Of a DNA stretch of 64,000 nucleotides, positions 33,020 through 41,671 are shown one piece after another. The translations under genes were made by a program, and so were the position numbers. The stretch's first letter is position 1, and every line of letters begins with the position of its first letter. A model generated the notes under the pieces. The model ran no database searches and was not told the origin of the DNA. It worked only from the letters and a program-made list of their open reading frames with translations. Source of the stretch: Actinomyces procaprae (GTDB lineage Bacteria > Actinomycetota > Actinomycetes > Actinomycetales > Actinomycetaceae); assembly GCF_004798665.1 (NCBI RefSeq), contig NZ_CP039292.1:186001-250000 (forward strand), in the 5' to 3' direction.

Positions 33020-34147
33020 CTAGTCGCTGACGGCGGCTCTTTCACGCAGCTGGCGGACCGTCGCCAGTGGGTCCTCCCCTTCGGGGAAGCCGCGCAGGCG
33101 CCAGTACATGGCGAGCACCGAACCGGTGATCGTGTGCCAGAAGGTCGCCACGGCGCACGGCGCCGCCACCGCGGCGCTGAGGTAGGTGGCGGCGAGCGTG
33201 GAGCCGAGCCCTGCGTTCTGCAGGCCGGTCTCGATGGAGATGGTGCGTCGGTCACGACGAGAAACCCCGATGAGCCGTGCCACCGCGTAGCCCAGGCCAT
33301 AGCCGATGGCGTTCTCGATGGCGATCGCAACGAACATCAGCAGCCCGGCAGTGGCGATCAGCGCCTGGCTGCGGGAGACCACCGCGGCCACCACCCCGGC
33401 GATGGCGATCACTGACACCCACGGCATGATCGGCTGGACCCGCGCGACCTGCCGGTGCGCGAACATGTTCAGCAGCAGTCCGGCCCCCACCGGCAGCAGC
33501 ACGATCTGCACAATGGACAGCGCCATCGACCCCGCGGGTACCTCCATGTAAGTACCCGCCAGCCACAGGGTGAGCAGCGGGGTGACGACGGGGGAGAGCA
33601 TGGTGGACAGTGCGGTCATGGACACGCTTAACGCAGTGTTGCCCTTGGCCAGGAAACTGCACACATTCGACGTCGTGCCGCCCGGCACGCAGCCGATGAG
33701 GATGATGCCCACCTTGAGCTCATCCGGCAGCGGGACCAGGTGCGCCACGGTCCATCCCACCAGTGGCATGACCGAGAACTGTGAGAGCACGCCGAGCACC
33801 ACCGGCACCGGGTGCCGGGCGATCATGGTGAAGTCCGGTACCGATAGGGTCATGCCCATGCCCAGCATGGTCACTGCCAGCAGTGGCGTCATGTAGTTGG
33901 AGAGCGGCACGAAGGTGTCGGGGAGGAAGAACGCTGCTAGGAAGGCCGCGAACATAATCAGGGGGAAGACGGCGACCGCAATCCGGGCGCTGCGCTCCTG
34001 GCGCGCATCGGCGACGGCGGCGCGTCGGGCCTCGGTGTGCTCGGCACCTGCGCGGTCGGGGTCGCTCTCGCCTCCACGGCGGGGGGCGAGCTGGTTGGTG
34101 GCGGGCGGCGCGGGCCGCGTGCCGGCGTCATTGGCAGGGGGAGTCAT
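33020..34147 (-). CDS. Bile acid:sodium symporter (BASS) family transporter
   Basis: 375 residues. The first ~50 are polar, then about nine or ten helices. Family features are clear: M-T-P-L-L-A-V-T-M-L-G-M-G-M-T-L, G-V-L-S-Q-F-S-V-M-P-L-V-G-W, the G-C-V-P-G-G-T-T-S-N-V sodium-site loop, and the late E-T-G-L-Q-N-A-G-L-G crossover motif with S-x-E-x-G. These proteins import organic anions such as bile acids, pantoate or keto acids with sodium. The substrate cannot be told here. It is transcribed alone; an array of repeats lies downstream of its stop. Confidence 0.92.
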   Translation of the reverse strand: MTPPANDAGTRPAPPATNQLAPRRGGESDPDRAGAEHTEARRAAVADARQERSARIAVAVFPLIMFAAFLAAFFLPDTFVPLSNYMTPLLAVTMLGMGMTLSVPDFTMIARHPVPVVLGVLSQFSVMPLVGWTVAHLVPLPDELKVGIILIGCVPGGTTSNVCSFLAKGNTALSVSMTALSTMLSPVVTPLLTLWLAGTYMEVPAGSMALSIVQIVLLPVGAGLLLNMFAHRQVARVQPIMPWVSVIAIAGVVAAVVSRSQALIATAGLLMFVAIAIENAIGYGLGYAVARLIGVSRRDRRTISIETGLQNAGLGSTLAATYLSAAVAAPCAVATFWHTITGSVLAMYWRLRGFPEGEDPLATVRQLRERAAVSD

Positions 34148-34345
34148 GGGATCCTCGGAGGACGAGATGCGGAGTGGGTATCCGCCTTCACGGTAGGCTC
34201 CGCCGCGCCCCGACGACGCCGCAGTCCAACCGGTGGACGTGCCCCGCGCGGTGGCCCGGTATCGGCGTCGGCCATTGTGCCGCCTTGTGCCGCTGCGCTC
34301 CTGGCAGCGGCCTGGACGCCGCGTCGAGCCGGAGGCGCGCGGACT

Positions 34346-34382
34346 CGCGCCCCTGCCCTTCGGAGGGTAGGGCAGGGGCGCG
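34346..34382. terminator. Strong 13-bp perfect hairpin
   Basis: CGCGCCCCTGCCC pairs exactly with GGGCAGGGGCGCG around an 11-base loop. It lies between the start of the BASS gene and the stop of the DUF1269-like gene, both on the minus strand, so it most likely terminates the latter. The remaining 400-bp gap is very GC-rich with further short CG-rich palindromes and no gene. Confidence 0.7.
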
Positions 34383-34548
34383 TTCGCCGTTGATGGTGGG
34401 CGGCATGAGCCCGCGGCGGCCGGGCCGCCCGGCCGCGCGGCGGCTCGGCCGCTTGGCGGCTGGGGCGGTCAGCCGCCCGGATTCTGGGCTGTCTGCTGCC
34501 CGGCCGCGCGGCAGCTCCGCCCCCGGCGGTGCGGCCGTCGACCGGGTC

Positions 34549-35157
34549 TCAGCCCTCGCGGTGGAAGCGCTCCTTGAGTCGGGCGATGCGCTCCTCCCGG
34601 GCCTCCTTGCGCTCCTTACGGCGCTCCTCGCGCATGACCCGGGTGGCCTCGCGGTGGGCGGCCTCGGCGGCTTCCTGTGCGGCCTCCAGCTCGGCCAGCA
34701 CCTCGTCGGCGGGACGCCGCACCACGACGCCGTCCAACGGGGCGACCAGCCCGTCCAGCACCTCCTCCGCATACTCGCGGGCCTCGGCGAAGATCGCCGT
34801 CGTCCCCGCGGGCAGGCGCGAACTGAACTCCCCGATGGCGGTCTCCGCCCGGTTCACCCGCTCGACGTCCACGAAGCCGCCGGCCAGGGCGCCCGCACCC
34901 CAGCCGAGCAGCATCCCCAGCGGCCCGCCCAGGATGCCGACGACCATCCCGATCAACCCGCCGGAGAAGGCGCCGTCCCCGATGCGGTAGTCCGCACCCT
35001 CGGCCAGGTGCAAGTGGCCGTCCGGTTCCCGCTCGGCGATGATGGCGGCCGGGACCGAGATCCTGTCCGCCTGTGCCGCCTGCCGAATGTCGCTGAGGGC
35101 CTCATAGGCCTTACTGGACTCCGCGAAGGTGATGACGACGAAATTGTGCGCGGTCAT
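34549..35157 (-). CDS. DUF1269-like glycine-zipper protein
   Basis: 202 residues. N-terminal beta-alpha part (F-V-V-I-T-F-A-E-S-S-K-A-Y-E-A-L) then G-H-L-H-L-A-E-G-A-D, a glycine-zipper helical hairpin (G-G-L-I-G-M-V-V-G-I-L-G-G-P-L-G-M-L-L-G-W) and a V-D-V-E-R-V domain. This is the order of DUF1269 proteins, which are thought to associate with membranes; function unknown. The C-terminal ~50 residues are a highly charged helix (R-E-E-R-R-K-E-R-K-E-A-R-E-E-R). Next gene upstream (35,438) is divergent. Confidence 0.75.
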   Translation of the reverse strand: MTAHNFVVITFAESSKAYEALSDIRQAAQADRISVPAAIIAEREPDGHLHLAEGADYRIGDGAFSGGLIGMVVGILGGPLGMLLGWGAGALAGGFVDVERVNRAETAIGEFSSRLPAGTTAIFAEAREYAEEVLDGLVAPLDGVVVRRPADEVLAELEAAQEAAEAAHREATRVMREERRKERKEAREERIARLKERFHREG

Positions 35158-35437
35158 GATGCTGACTCCTGCCTGGTAGAGGATGAGGATCCGCTGACGG
35201 ATCGATGACGAGGAAAGTAAACAACCGGGCTTGCGAGAACGCGCCGGAATCGGAGCCGCCTCCAGGGATCTGCTGCGGTATTCATGGTAATAGTTCGGGA
35301 TAGTCCGAGGGTCCTCTCCGACTGCTCGAAGAATGCAATCAGGGACTGGATGGCCGTGGCCGCTGAGGCGTCCGGGATCCGGTATTCCATGAGAAGTCGA
35401 TCAGGTAGCAGAAAGAACCGCCGACGACCATGCCGTT

Positions 35438-36733
35438 GTGGATCCACTGCTACGCAACAGCCTGCTGGTATTGGCCTTCATACTGGTGGGAGCATGCTTC
35501 TCCGCCGCCGAGATGGCGCTGGTGTCCCTGCGCCCCACCCAGGTTGACGAGCTCGCGCGCCGCGGCGGTGCCGGAGAGGTGATCAAGCGGCTGACCGCGG
35601 ACTCCAACCAGTTCCTGTCGGCCGTCCAGGTGGGCGTCACAATTGCCGGCTTCTTCTCCGCGTCATTCGGGGCCGCCCAGATCGCCCCGGAGCTGGCACC
35701 CGCCCTGGCCGCAGCTGGGCTCGGGGAGGCCGCGGCCTCGGTGACAGCCCTCATCGGCGTCACCCTGGTGATCTCCTACCTGTCGGTGGTGGTGGGGGAG
35801 TTGGTGCCCAAGCGCATCGCCATGCAGTCCGCCCGGACCGTGGCGCTCCTGGCCGCCCGTCCGCTCGCCGCCATCACTGCGGCACTGCGGCCGGTCATCT
35901 GGCTGCTGGGCGTGTCCACCAACGGCTTGCTGCGAATGCTCGGTCGCGACCCGACGATTCGGTCCGAGTCCGTGGGCCCGGGGGAGCTGCGCACCCTGAT
36001 TCTGGCTCAGGAGGGCCTGGGCGTGGAGGAGCGGCGAATGGTCGTGGACCTGTTGTCGGTGGGGGAGCGCACCGTGGCGGAGGTGATGACGCCGCGCACC
36101 GAGGTCGAGTTCGCCTGCGCGGACCTGTCCGTGGCCGAGGCCCGCGCGGCACTCGCCGGCCTGGAGCACTCCCGCTACCCGGTGCGCCGGGGCCGGGATG
36201 ACGACGACGTCGTCGGCTATGTGCACCTGCGGGACCTGATCACGCCCGCCGATGACTCGCTGACCGTGGGCGAACTGGCCCGCAACATCCTGCTGCTTCC
36301 GGCGACCGTGCCCGTGGTGTCCGCCCTGACGCAGATGCGTACCGCCCACGCTCACATTGCGCTGGTGGTGGATGAGTACGGCGGTACGGACGGGATCGTC
36401 ACCCTGGAGGACGTCGTTGAGGAGTTCACCGGGCCGATCGCCGACGAGTACGACCGGGAGGAGCCCGCCGTCGAGCGCCGCGGCGACGCCGTCGTCATCG
36501 ACGGCCTGGCCGGGCGCGCCGAGGTGGCCCGGGAGCTGGGGCGGGCGCTGCCCGACGGCCCCTTCGACACCGTCGGCGGCTTCATCATGGCCGAGCTGGG
36601 CCGTGTGCCGCGGGCGGGCGACGTCGTCTCCTGTGGTGGCCTGCGGCTGAACGTCGTCGCCATGGACGGCCGCAGGGTGGGCCGGGTGCAGGTGACCCTC
36701 CCCGACCCGCCGGCGGCCCCCATCCAGGGGTGA
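35438..36733 (+). CDS. CNNM/CorC (hemolysin-family) membrane transporter with CBS domains
   Basis: 431 residues from GTG 35438. Residues ~5-190 form a DUF21/CNNM transmembrane domain (G-A-C-F-S-A-A-E-M-A-L-V, G-E-L-V-P-K-R-I-A). Residues ~210-330 are a CBS pair (V-M-T-P-R-T-E-V-E, H-I-A-L-V-V-D-E-Y-G-G-T-D-G-I-V-T-L-E-D-V split here at D-E-Y and G-T-D). The C-terminal ~80 residues are a CorC_HlyC domain (D-T-V-G-G-F-I-M). Such proteins are linked to magnesium/cobalt efflux. The gene for TspO follows convergent, 4 bp away. Confidence 0.92.
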   Translation: MDPLLRNSLLVLAFILVGACFSAAEMALVSLRPTQVDELARRGGAGEVIKRLTADSNQFLSAVQVGVTIAGFFSASFGAAQIAPELAPALAAAGLGEAAASVTALIGVTLVISYLSVVVGELVPKRIAMQSARTVALLAARPLAAITAALRPVIWLLGVSTNGLLRMLGRDPTIRSESVGPGELRTLILAQEGLGVEERRMVVDLLSVGERTVAEVMTPRTEVEFACADLSVAEARAALAGLEHSRYPVRRGRDDDDVVGYVHLRDLITPADDSLTVGELARNILLLPATVPVVSALTQMRTAHAHIALVVDEYGGTDGIVTLEDVVEEFTGPIADEYDREEPAVERRGDAVVIDGLAGRAEVARELGRALPDGPFDTVGGFIMAELGRVPRAGDVVSCGGLRLNVVAMDGRRVGRVQVTLPDPPAAPIQG

Positions 36734-36737
36734 GACG

Positions 36738-37259
36738 TCAAGACGCGTGCTGACCGGTCGGGCGCTCGTTCAGACGCCACACTGCGCACGACAGTGCGGC
36801 GGCAAAGGCGGTCCAGGCCGCATAGGGCGCCAGGGCCACGCCGCGTGCCCTACTGACTTTGAATACGCGGCGGGTCAGGTCGGCCGAGCTGGCGGCAAGG
36901 GCTCCGGCCCAGACGGCGGCCGCGGCCGGCTGCTTGGCCTGGAAGAAGACCCAGCTCCAGCCGCCGTTGAGCGCCAGGTTCGCGACGGTTGCGGTCAGGA
37001 ACCGCCTGGCCTCCTTGTTGCTGCCCATAATCTCGCCGGCCTCCCACAGGTCGGCCAGGGTGAGTCCGGTGGTCAGCGCAATATCCGTGTACAGCGTGGA
37101 CCAGGCGATCGGGAATGCCTCATTGGGCGGATTCCAGTCGGGTTTCTTGAGGCTGGCGTAGTACTCGCTCCTGGGCTCCGAGGCGGCTGTGCCGACCGCT
37201 GCGGTCGCCGCCACCAGGGCGGAGGTGGTCAGTAGCGCCTTCAGCTTCAGATGTGCCAT
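36738..37259 (-). CDS. tspO: TspO/MBR-family membrane protein
   Basis: 173 residues from ATG 37259 with GGAGGG upstream. Five helices are predicted by eye. Family motifs: L-K-K-P-D-W-N-P-P-N-E-A-F-P-I-A-W-S split as K-P-D-W-N-P-P and W-S-T-L-Y, and L-N-G-G-W-S-W-V-F-F. TspO proteins bind porphyrins, heme or sterols and are linked to stress responses. Compared with classical TspO the second and third loops look normal, but the first helix region (K-L-K-A-L-L-T-T-S-A-L-V-A-A-T) is more signal-like. It stands alone between convergent and codirectional neighbours. Confidence 0.85.
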   Translation of the reverse strand: MAHLKLKALLTTSALVAATAAVGTAASEPRSEYYASLKKPDWNPPNEAFPIAWSTLYTDIALTTGLTLADLWEAGEIMGSNKEARRFLTATVANLALNGGWSWVFFQAKQPAAAAVWAGALAASSADLTRRVFKVSRARGVALAPYAAWTAFAAALSCAVWRLNERPTGQHAS

Positions 37260-37376
37260 TGGGCGGCCCTCCATCGTGCTCGCGTGCTCGCTTTTCGAGT
37301 ACTGCCGCAATGAGGCTATGGATTCCAATTGGGGTCGGCCTCGGCGCAACCGCACAAATGCGCGCGAAGGTCCCGA

Positions 37377-38162
37377 TTATCTCCGTGGGGACGCCTGGGG
37401 AATGGCTGGCGGGGCAGGGGCCGTGGCGATGCGGCATTGGCCCGAGCGGCCGACGGAGCCGGCCCGGAAGTCGGCCTGGCCCACGGGCCGGAGCTGCCAG
37501 ATCTCATTGCAGCGGTGCGCGCAGGCTGCCACCATGCGGGCGTTGGGTAAGTCCACGGTGCGTACCCAGTGGCCGGCGTCGGCGGCGCTGCGGCCGAAGT
37601 CCTGGTGCCGGGACACCAGGCGGGAGATCAGCTCCGCCTCGGGCACGTCTAGGAAGATCAGCAGATCAATCCGCTCACGGGCGCCGGCCCAGTCGCCGCG
37701 GTTCAGGGCCAGGTAGTTGCCCTCGGTGACCACGACGCCGGGCCCGCTCACCAGCGCGCCGGCCGCCACCGGTTCGTGCAGGTCGCGCCGGTACACCGGT
37801 GTCAGGACGTCCGGGCAGTCGGGGGCGCGCACCCGGTCGAGCGCGGACAGGTAGCCGGCGACGTCGAAGGTGTCCGGGGCGCCCTTGCGGCCGTGGCGAC
37901 CCAGCGCGTCCAGCACCGCGTTGGACATGTGGAATCCGTCCATGGGAACGACACCGGCGAGCAACTGGCGCTGCCGCAGACGTTCTTCCAGGTCCGCTGC
38001 GAGTGTGGACTTGCCGGCCCCGGGTGCCCCGGTCAGCCCGACGACGAGGCGCCCGTCGCCGGTGCGGGTCGTGGTGCCGCGTAGGCGAGTGGCCAGGCGT
38101 TCCACCAGGCCGGTGAGCAGTTGCTCGGCGGGGCCGGTGTGCATGATCGGCGAGGTGGGCAT
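37377..38162 (-). CDS. Nucleoside/nucleotide kinase-family P-loop protein
   Basis: 261 residues; ATG 38162 is chosen, though no clear ribosome site is visible. P-loop G-A-P-G-A-G-K-S-T at ~residue 48, followed by V-V-P-M-D-G-F-H-M-S-N lid/substrate region, G-A-P-D-T-F-D-V, and V-T-E-G-N-Y-L-A-L as Walker B-like. This combination (P-M-D-G-F-H and V-E-G-N-Y-L) marks the uridine-kinase/pantothenate-kinase-like family, often annotated 'nucleoside/nucleotide kinase' and sometimes fructose-uptake kinase FrcK. The C-terminal ~45 residues after C-N-E-I-W are extra and basic. Specific substrate unknown. Confidence 0.82.
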   Translation of the reverse strand: MPTSPIMHTGPAEQLLTGLVERLATRLRGTTTRTGDGRLVVGLTGAPGAGKSTLAADLEERLRQRQLLAGVVPMDGFHMSNAVLDALGRHGRKGAPDTFDVAGYLSALDRVRAPDCPDVLTPVYRRDLHEPVAAGALVSGPGVVVTEGNYLALNRGDWAGARERIDLLIFLDVPEAELISRLVSRHQDFGRSAADAGHWVRTVDLPNARMVAACAHRCNEIWQLRPVGQADFRAGSVGRSGQCRIATAPAPPAIPQASPRR

Positions 38163-38290
38163 GGAGCGATTATCGGATACGAGGGCGCAGGACGCCGCGG
38201 TGTAGGCGTTCCGCCTGAGCACTTTCACGCAGATGAGGCAGGTACCGGTTGGTCCAGGTGCGCAGAAGTCGCTCAAGCGCATATGTGTGT

Positions 38291-38324
38291 GGCGGGCTCG
38301 GCTTCGAACGGAGCCGAGCCCGCC
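38291..38324. terminator. 13-bp perfect hairpin
   Basis: GGCGGGCTCGGCT pairs with AGCCGAGCCCGCC over an 8-base loop. It lies 57 bp past the stop of the LAXTG surface protein gene (minus strand) and so is the likely terminator of that gene. Confidence 0.75.
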
Positions 38325-38380
38325 ATCAGGCAGTCCCGTGTAGGACTGCCGAGGTCGATTGCGTGGATGTGATTGTCGGG

Positions 38381-40273
38381 TCAGGCCCGCCTGCGCGCAA
38401 CCGTGGCTGAGATTCCAGCGAACAGGAGAACCGCGGCGACCGTCGCAAGCGACGTGGCTCCTGCGCCGGTCTTAGCAAGCTTCGCGCGCGAGGTCGACTT
38501 CGTGGCGGGGCTGGACGGCTTGCCGGGTGAGGACGGTGTCACTCCGGGCGTGGTTCCGGCGCTGGGCTCGACGGTGGGTTCCACGGTTGGCTCGGTGGTC
38601 GGTTCGACCGTGGGCTCGGTGGTGGGTTCCACGGTCGGCTCCTCCGAAGGTTCGACGGTCGGTTCGACGGTGGGTTCGACCGTGGGCTCGGTGGTCGGTT
38701 CGACGGTCGGCTCCTCCGAAGGTTCGACGGTCGGTTCGACGGTGGGTTCGACCGTGGGCTCGGTGGTCGGTTCGACGGTCGGCTCCTCCGAAGGTTCGAC
38801 GGTCGGTTCGACGGTGGGTTCGACTGTCGGCTCGGTGGTGGGTTCCACGGTGGGCTCCTCCGAAGGCTCGACGGTCGGTTCGACCGTGGGTTCTACGGTG
38901 GGTTCGGTGGTCGGTACGACGACCGGTTCATCCGGGAAGGCGTTGGTCGCCACGATCTTCACCGTCGCGGCCGCATCGATGGGGAATGTCAGCGACACCC
39001 CGTTCTCGACCGGCGTCGCCGTCGCCCCCTCCACCTCGTAGGAGACGCTTACGTCCTCGGGCAGATCCTTCTCGATGATCTGGCAGGTGGCGGAGGACTT
39101 GGTTGTCACCGGCGTCGTGGTCTGCCCCGCCTGAATCGCCGGCAGGTCAATGAAGTCGGCGGACAGGCACTTGTAGGAGAACTGGTAGGAGGCGTCGGCT
39201 GGCGCCGCGGTTCCGGTCGTGACCTTCTCGATCGTGAAGGACGCCCGGTGGCCGGATCCGGTCCCGCCGCTGTTGGGCAGCTCGACGCGCCCGACCACCG
39301 TGGCCGGCTCGCCGTCCTCGGCCACCGAGATCGTGGCGGTGTTGACCAGCTCATCCAGGTCGGCGACCTCCGGGCCGACGTCGGCGCGCAGGTCGATCTG
39401 GAGAGATTCGTGAGCGGGCTGGTAGCGCCCGTCGGCCATGGGGCTGAAGACGATGCGCACGCCGCCGCCGGTGGTCTGTGCGCAGGACCAGCGGGTGGAG
39501 TCGATCTCGTGGTCGTAAACCACCTCGGTGTGCGGGTAGGGGGTGCGGTCGTAGATCTTCGCGCCCTCGCAGGTCATGGTGAGCCCTTCACCGCCGACGT
39601 CCTCAACGACCAGCGGTTCGTAAACGTCCTGCGCGGTGGTGCCGACGTAAATGCTCCAGCGAGAGCTGCTGATGTCGGCGTCGTACACACCGGTCTTGCC
39701 GCTGGACTGGTCGACACCGGAAGGGCCCGGGCCCACGTAGGTACCAGGAAGCTGGAAGCTCTGGCCGCAGGAGGTGAAGGTCAGGGTGTAGTCTCCGCCC
39801 GCCTCATCGACTGCGGAGCGGTCCCAACCCAGGGTCACCCAGGCCGAGCCGGTGATGTCGCCGTAGGTGTCGGCATACTCGGACAGGACGAAGTTGAGCG
39901 TCTTGCCGGACCACGTGGCGCGTCCGACGACGCCGCCGTCCGGTGCCGTCAGATCAAAAGAACTCGGGCCGCGGTTCTCCAGCTCTGCCGGCAGGGTCAG
40001 CGTGAAGCTGTCCCCGGAGCTTGCGGTGGCGGGCGCAGTCCAGGTCAGGTTGGCGCGCACCAGGCCGGAGGCGTCGGAGACATAGGTGCCATTGGATACG
40101 TGGGTGCCTTCCCGCCAGGCGACGGAGGTGACGGAACCGGCGCAAGTGGCTGCGACCGTGTCGGTTTCCGCAGCGTCGCCGACCGTGTTGTCGGCCGCAG
40201 CGGACGCAGCACTTGGAGCGGCAAGAGCTAGCACGAGAGCTGCGGCGCAGGCGAGTGAGCGTAACGCCTTCAT
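38381..40273 (-). CDS. Cell-wall-anchored surface protein with DUF5979-like domain, Glu/Pro/Thr repeat stalk and LAKTG sorting signal
   Basis: 630 residues from ATG 40273 with GAAGGGAAA upstream. A Sec signal peptide ([19 protein letters not shown]) is cut near residue 27. Residues ~45-320 look like bacterial adhesin Ig-type folds, residues ~335-440 like DUF5979 ([18 protein letters not shown]). Then a stalk of P-T-V-E-P and P-S-E-E-P repeats (~120 residues), and at the end L-A-K-T-G, a hydrophobic helix and R-R-R-A. L-A-x-T-G is the usual class E sortase signal of high-GC actinobacteria. No sortase gene is nearby. Confidence 0.92.
   Translation of the reverse strand: MKALRSLACAAALVLALAAPSAASAAADNTVGDAAETDTVAATCAGSVTSVAWREGTHVSNGTYVSDASGLVRANLTWTAPATASSGDSFTLTLPAELENRGPSSFDLTAPDGGVVGRATWSGKTLNFVLSEYADTYGDITGSAWVTLGWDRSAVDEAGGDYTLTFTSCGQSFQLPGTYVGPGPSGVDQSSGKTGVYDADISSSRWSIYVGTTAQDVYEPLVVEDVGGEGLTMTCEGAKIYDRTPYPHTEVVYDHEIDSTRWSCAQTTGGGVRIVFSPMADGRYQPAHESLQIDLRADVGPEVADLDELVNTATISVAEDGEPATVVGRVELPNSGGTGSGHRASFTIEKVTTGTAAPADASYQFSYKCLSADFIDLPAIQAGQTTTPVTTKSSATCQIIEKDLPEDVSVSYEVEGATATPVENGVSLTFPIDAAATVKIVATNAFPDEPVVVPTTEPTVEPTVEPTVEPSEEPTVEPTTEPTVEPTVEPTVEPSEEPTVEPTTEPTVEPTVEPTVEPSEEPTVEPTTEPTVEPTVEPTVEPSEEPTVEPTTEPTVEPTTEPTVEPTVEPSAGTTPGVTPSSPGKPSSPATKSTSRAKLAKTGAGATSLATVAAVLLFAGISATVARRRA
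38570..38930 (-). repeat. 72-bp in-frame tandem repeat, four copies
   Basis: The word CTCCTCCGAAGG marks each unit at 38,639, 38,711, 38,783 and 38,855. Each unit encodes 24 residues, [12 protein letters not shown] plus three T-V-E-P steps. Near-identical DNA copies indicate recent expansion and probable length variation of the stalk. Confidence 0.92.
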
Positions 40274-40400
40274 TGTGTTTCCCTTCGATGAATCGGGGGA
40301 TCTGTCACTGAGTGCGGCACCCATCGAAGCACGGGATTAGTCACGAGCTTGCCAGCATCGAGTGGCGAAAGCCTGCCATGGCATACGCGCGTCACGCGGT

Positions 40401-41357
40401 TTACGGCACGTCGGACGCGTCGTCCGCCTGTGGCAGCCAACCCAGTCGAACCGCCTGCATCCCCAACTGGAAACGGCTCTGTGCACCCAGCAGACGGTTT
40501 AGTTCGGCGATTCGTCGGGCTACCGTCCGCAGGCTCATGCCGGTCTGCCGTGCAATAGCCTCATCGGTCATACCGGAGGCGAGCGCCCACACCAGCTCCC
40601 GGTTGTGCGGCAGCGCCTCCTCGGCGGACAGTGCCCGCGGCATCGGTACGGCCGTGCGCCACAACTGTTCGAACAGTGCGCCGAAGGTCGCCACCACCTC
40701 GGTGTCAGTGATGCGGGTGGCGACGACTCCGTCGTCGGCGTCGGAGCGCAGGATGAGCGCCGTCGTCTCGTCGGCGAGGAGCATGCGGAAGGGGAGCCGG
40801 TCCACGAAACGGGCCTGTTCGCCCTGACGGATGGATTCGGCGACCACGCGGAAGTAGGCCGGCTCGTGCAGCGAGGCCATCTCGTACAGGGCGCGGTGGC
40901 GCACGCCGCGGCGCAGCGACTCCGCCTGCATGCTCGCCTGCTTCCCTGAGGAGGTCAGGTACGGCGCGCGATCCATCCCCCGGAACTCGGCGCGGGCGGT
41001 GGCAAAGAGCTGGTTGAACATGGCGATCGCCCGCTGCGGGGACCGGGTCGTTTCCACCGGATGCCGACCGCCCTGCTCGAGCAGGTCCAATTCCAGGGCG
41101 GCGGTCTCGGCGCGGCGGGCGTCCTCCCGATACCGCTTCTCTAGGTCGCGTAATGCGCGGGCCGCTGAGCGCGGGTTCACCACCCCGTCGGCTACGGCGG
41201 CCAGGTCCGCTTCAATGAGCTCTGAGAGAGCGGGGTCCTCGGCGTCTGCGGCGTGGAGTTCGCCGTCCAGCAGCGATAGGTACAGGGACTCGGCGGCGTC
41301 GCTGATGCCGAGTCCGGCGAGTAAGCGGTGAGCCGCCCCGACCTCCGAATCGCTCAT
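40401..41357 (-). CDS. LuxR-type transcriptional regulator
   Basis: 318 residues from ATG 41357 (M-S-D-S-E-V-G-A-A-H). Residues ~1-240 are a helical sensor-like region typical of large actinobacterial LuxR regulators that begin with a TrmB-like segment (L-L-A-G-L-G-I-S-D-A-A-E-S-L-Y-L-S-L-L). The C-terminal ~60 residues hold the HTH: A-L-A-S-G-M-T-D-E-A-I-A-R-Q-T-G-M-S-L-R-T-V-A-R-R-I split as T-D-E-A-I-A and S-L-R-T-V. It is divergent from the amidohydrolase gene at 41,672, which it may control; the 314-bp gap carries an inverted ~20-bp array. Confidence 0.85.
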   Translation of the reverse strand: MSDSEVGAAHRLLAGLGISDAAESLYLSLLDGELHAADAEDPALSELIEADLAAVADGVVNPRSAARALRDLEKRYREDARRAETAALELDLLEQGGRHPVETTRSPQRAIAMFNQLFATARAEFRGMDRAPYLTSSGKQASMQAESLRRGVRHRALYEMASLHEPAYFRVVAESIRQGEQARFVDRLPFRMLLADETTALILRSDADDGVVATRITDTEVVATFGALFEQLWRTAVPMPRALSAEEALPHNRELVWALASGMTDEAIARQTGMSLRTVARRIAELNRLLGAQSRFQLGMQAVRLGWLPQADDASDVP

Positions 41358-41450
41358 ATGCGTGATGCTAGCGGTGAATATGGGGGCGTTGCTGGGAGCG
41401 AGCTTCATGGAATCGGGGCGGGGCCGGGCTTTGCACGAACTTGGGCTGCA

Positions 41451-41527
41451 TTCCACGACCCCGGGGTGGTCGTGGAACGTACCCGAAGGTCGTGGAACGT
41501 CGCCGGGGGTCGTGGAGCGCGCCGTCG
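41451..41527. repeat. Inverted array of 20-bp units (GGTCGTGGAACG type)
   Basis: One reverse unit, TTCCACGACC at 41,451-41,460, is followed by three forward GGTCGTGG units at 41,468, 41,488 and 41,508, exactly 20 bp apart. It lies between the divergent LuxR-type and amidohydrolase genes, so it could affect their promoters. Sequence is related to the array at 32,264. Confidence 0.7.
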
Positions 41528-41671
41528 AACGAAGCTTTGGAGAGGCACACATGAGTTGGATTAATGCTGGCGGCCTCACGGTTGCCCAATAGCGGGCCGA
41601 CGCCGCTCCCCCGCCGCGACTTGAAGCGCTGCTGCGTCTCTCCCCATTCACCCAAGCACTCAGGAGGCTCC

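Noticed and set aside
32505..33030. Open frames with R-G-V-Q-R-G-Q repeats
   Set aside because: They are translations of the 19-bp array; frame and composition follow the repeat, not a protein.
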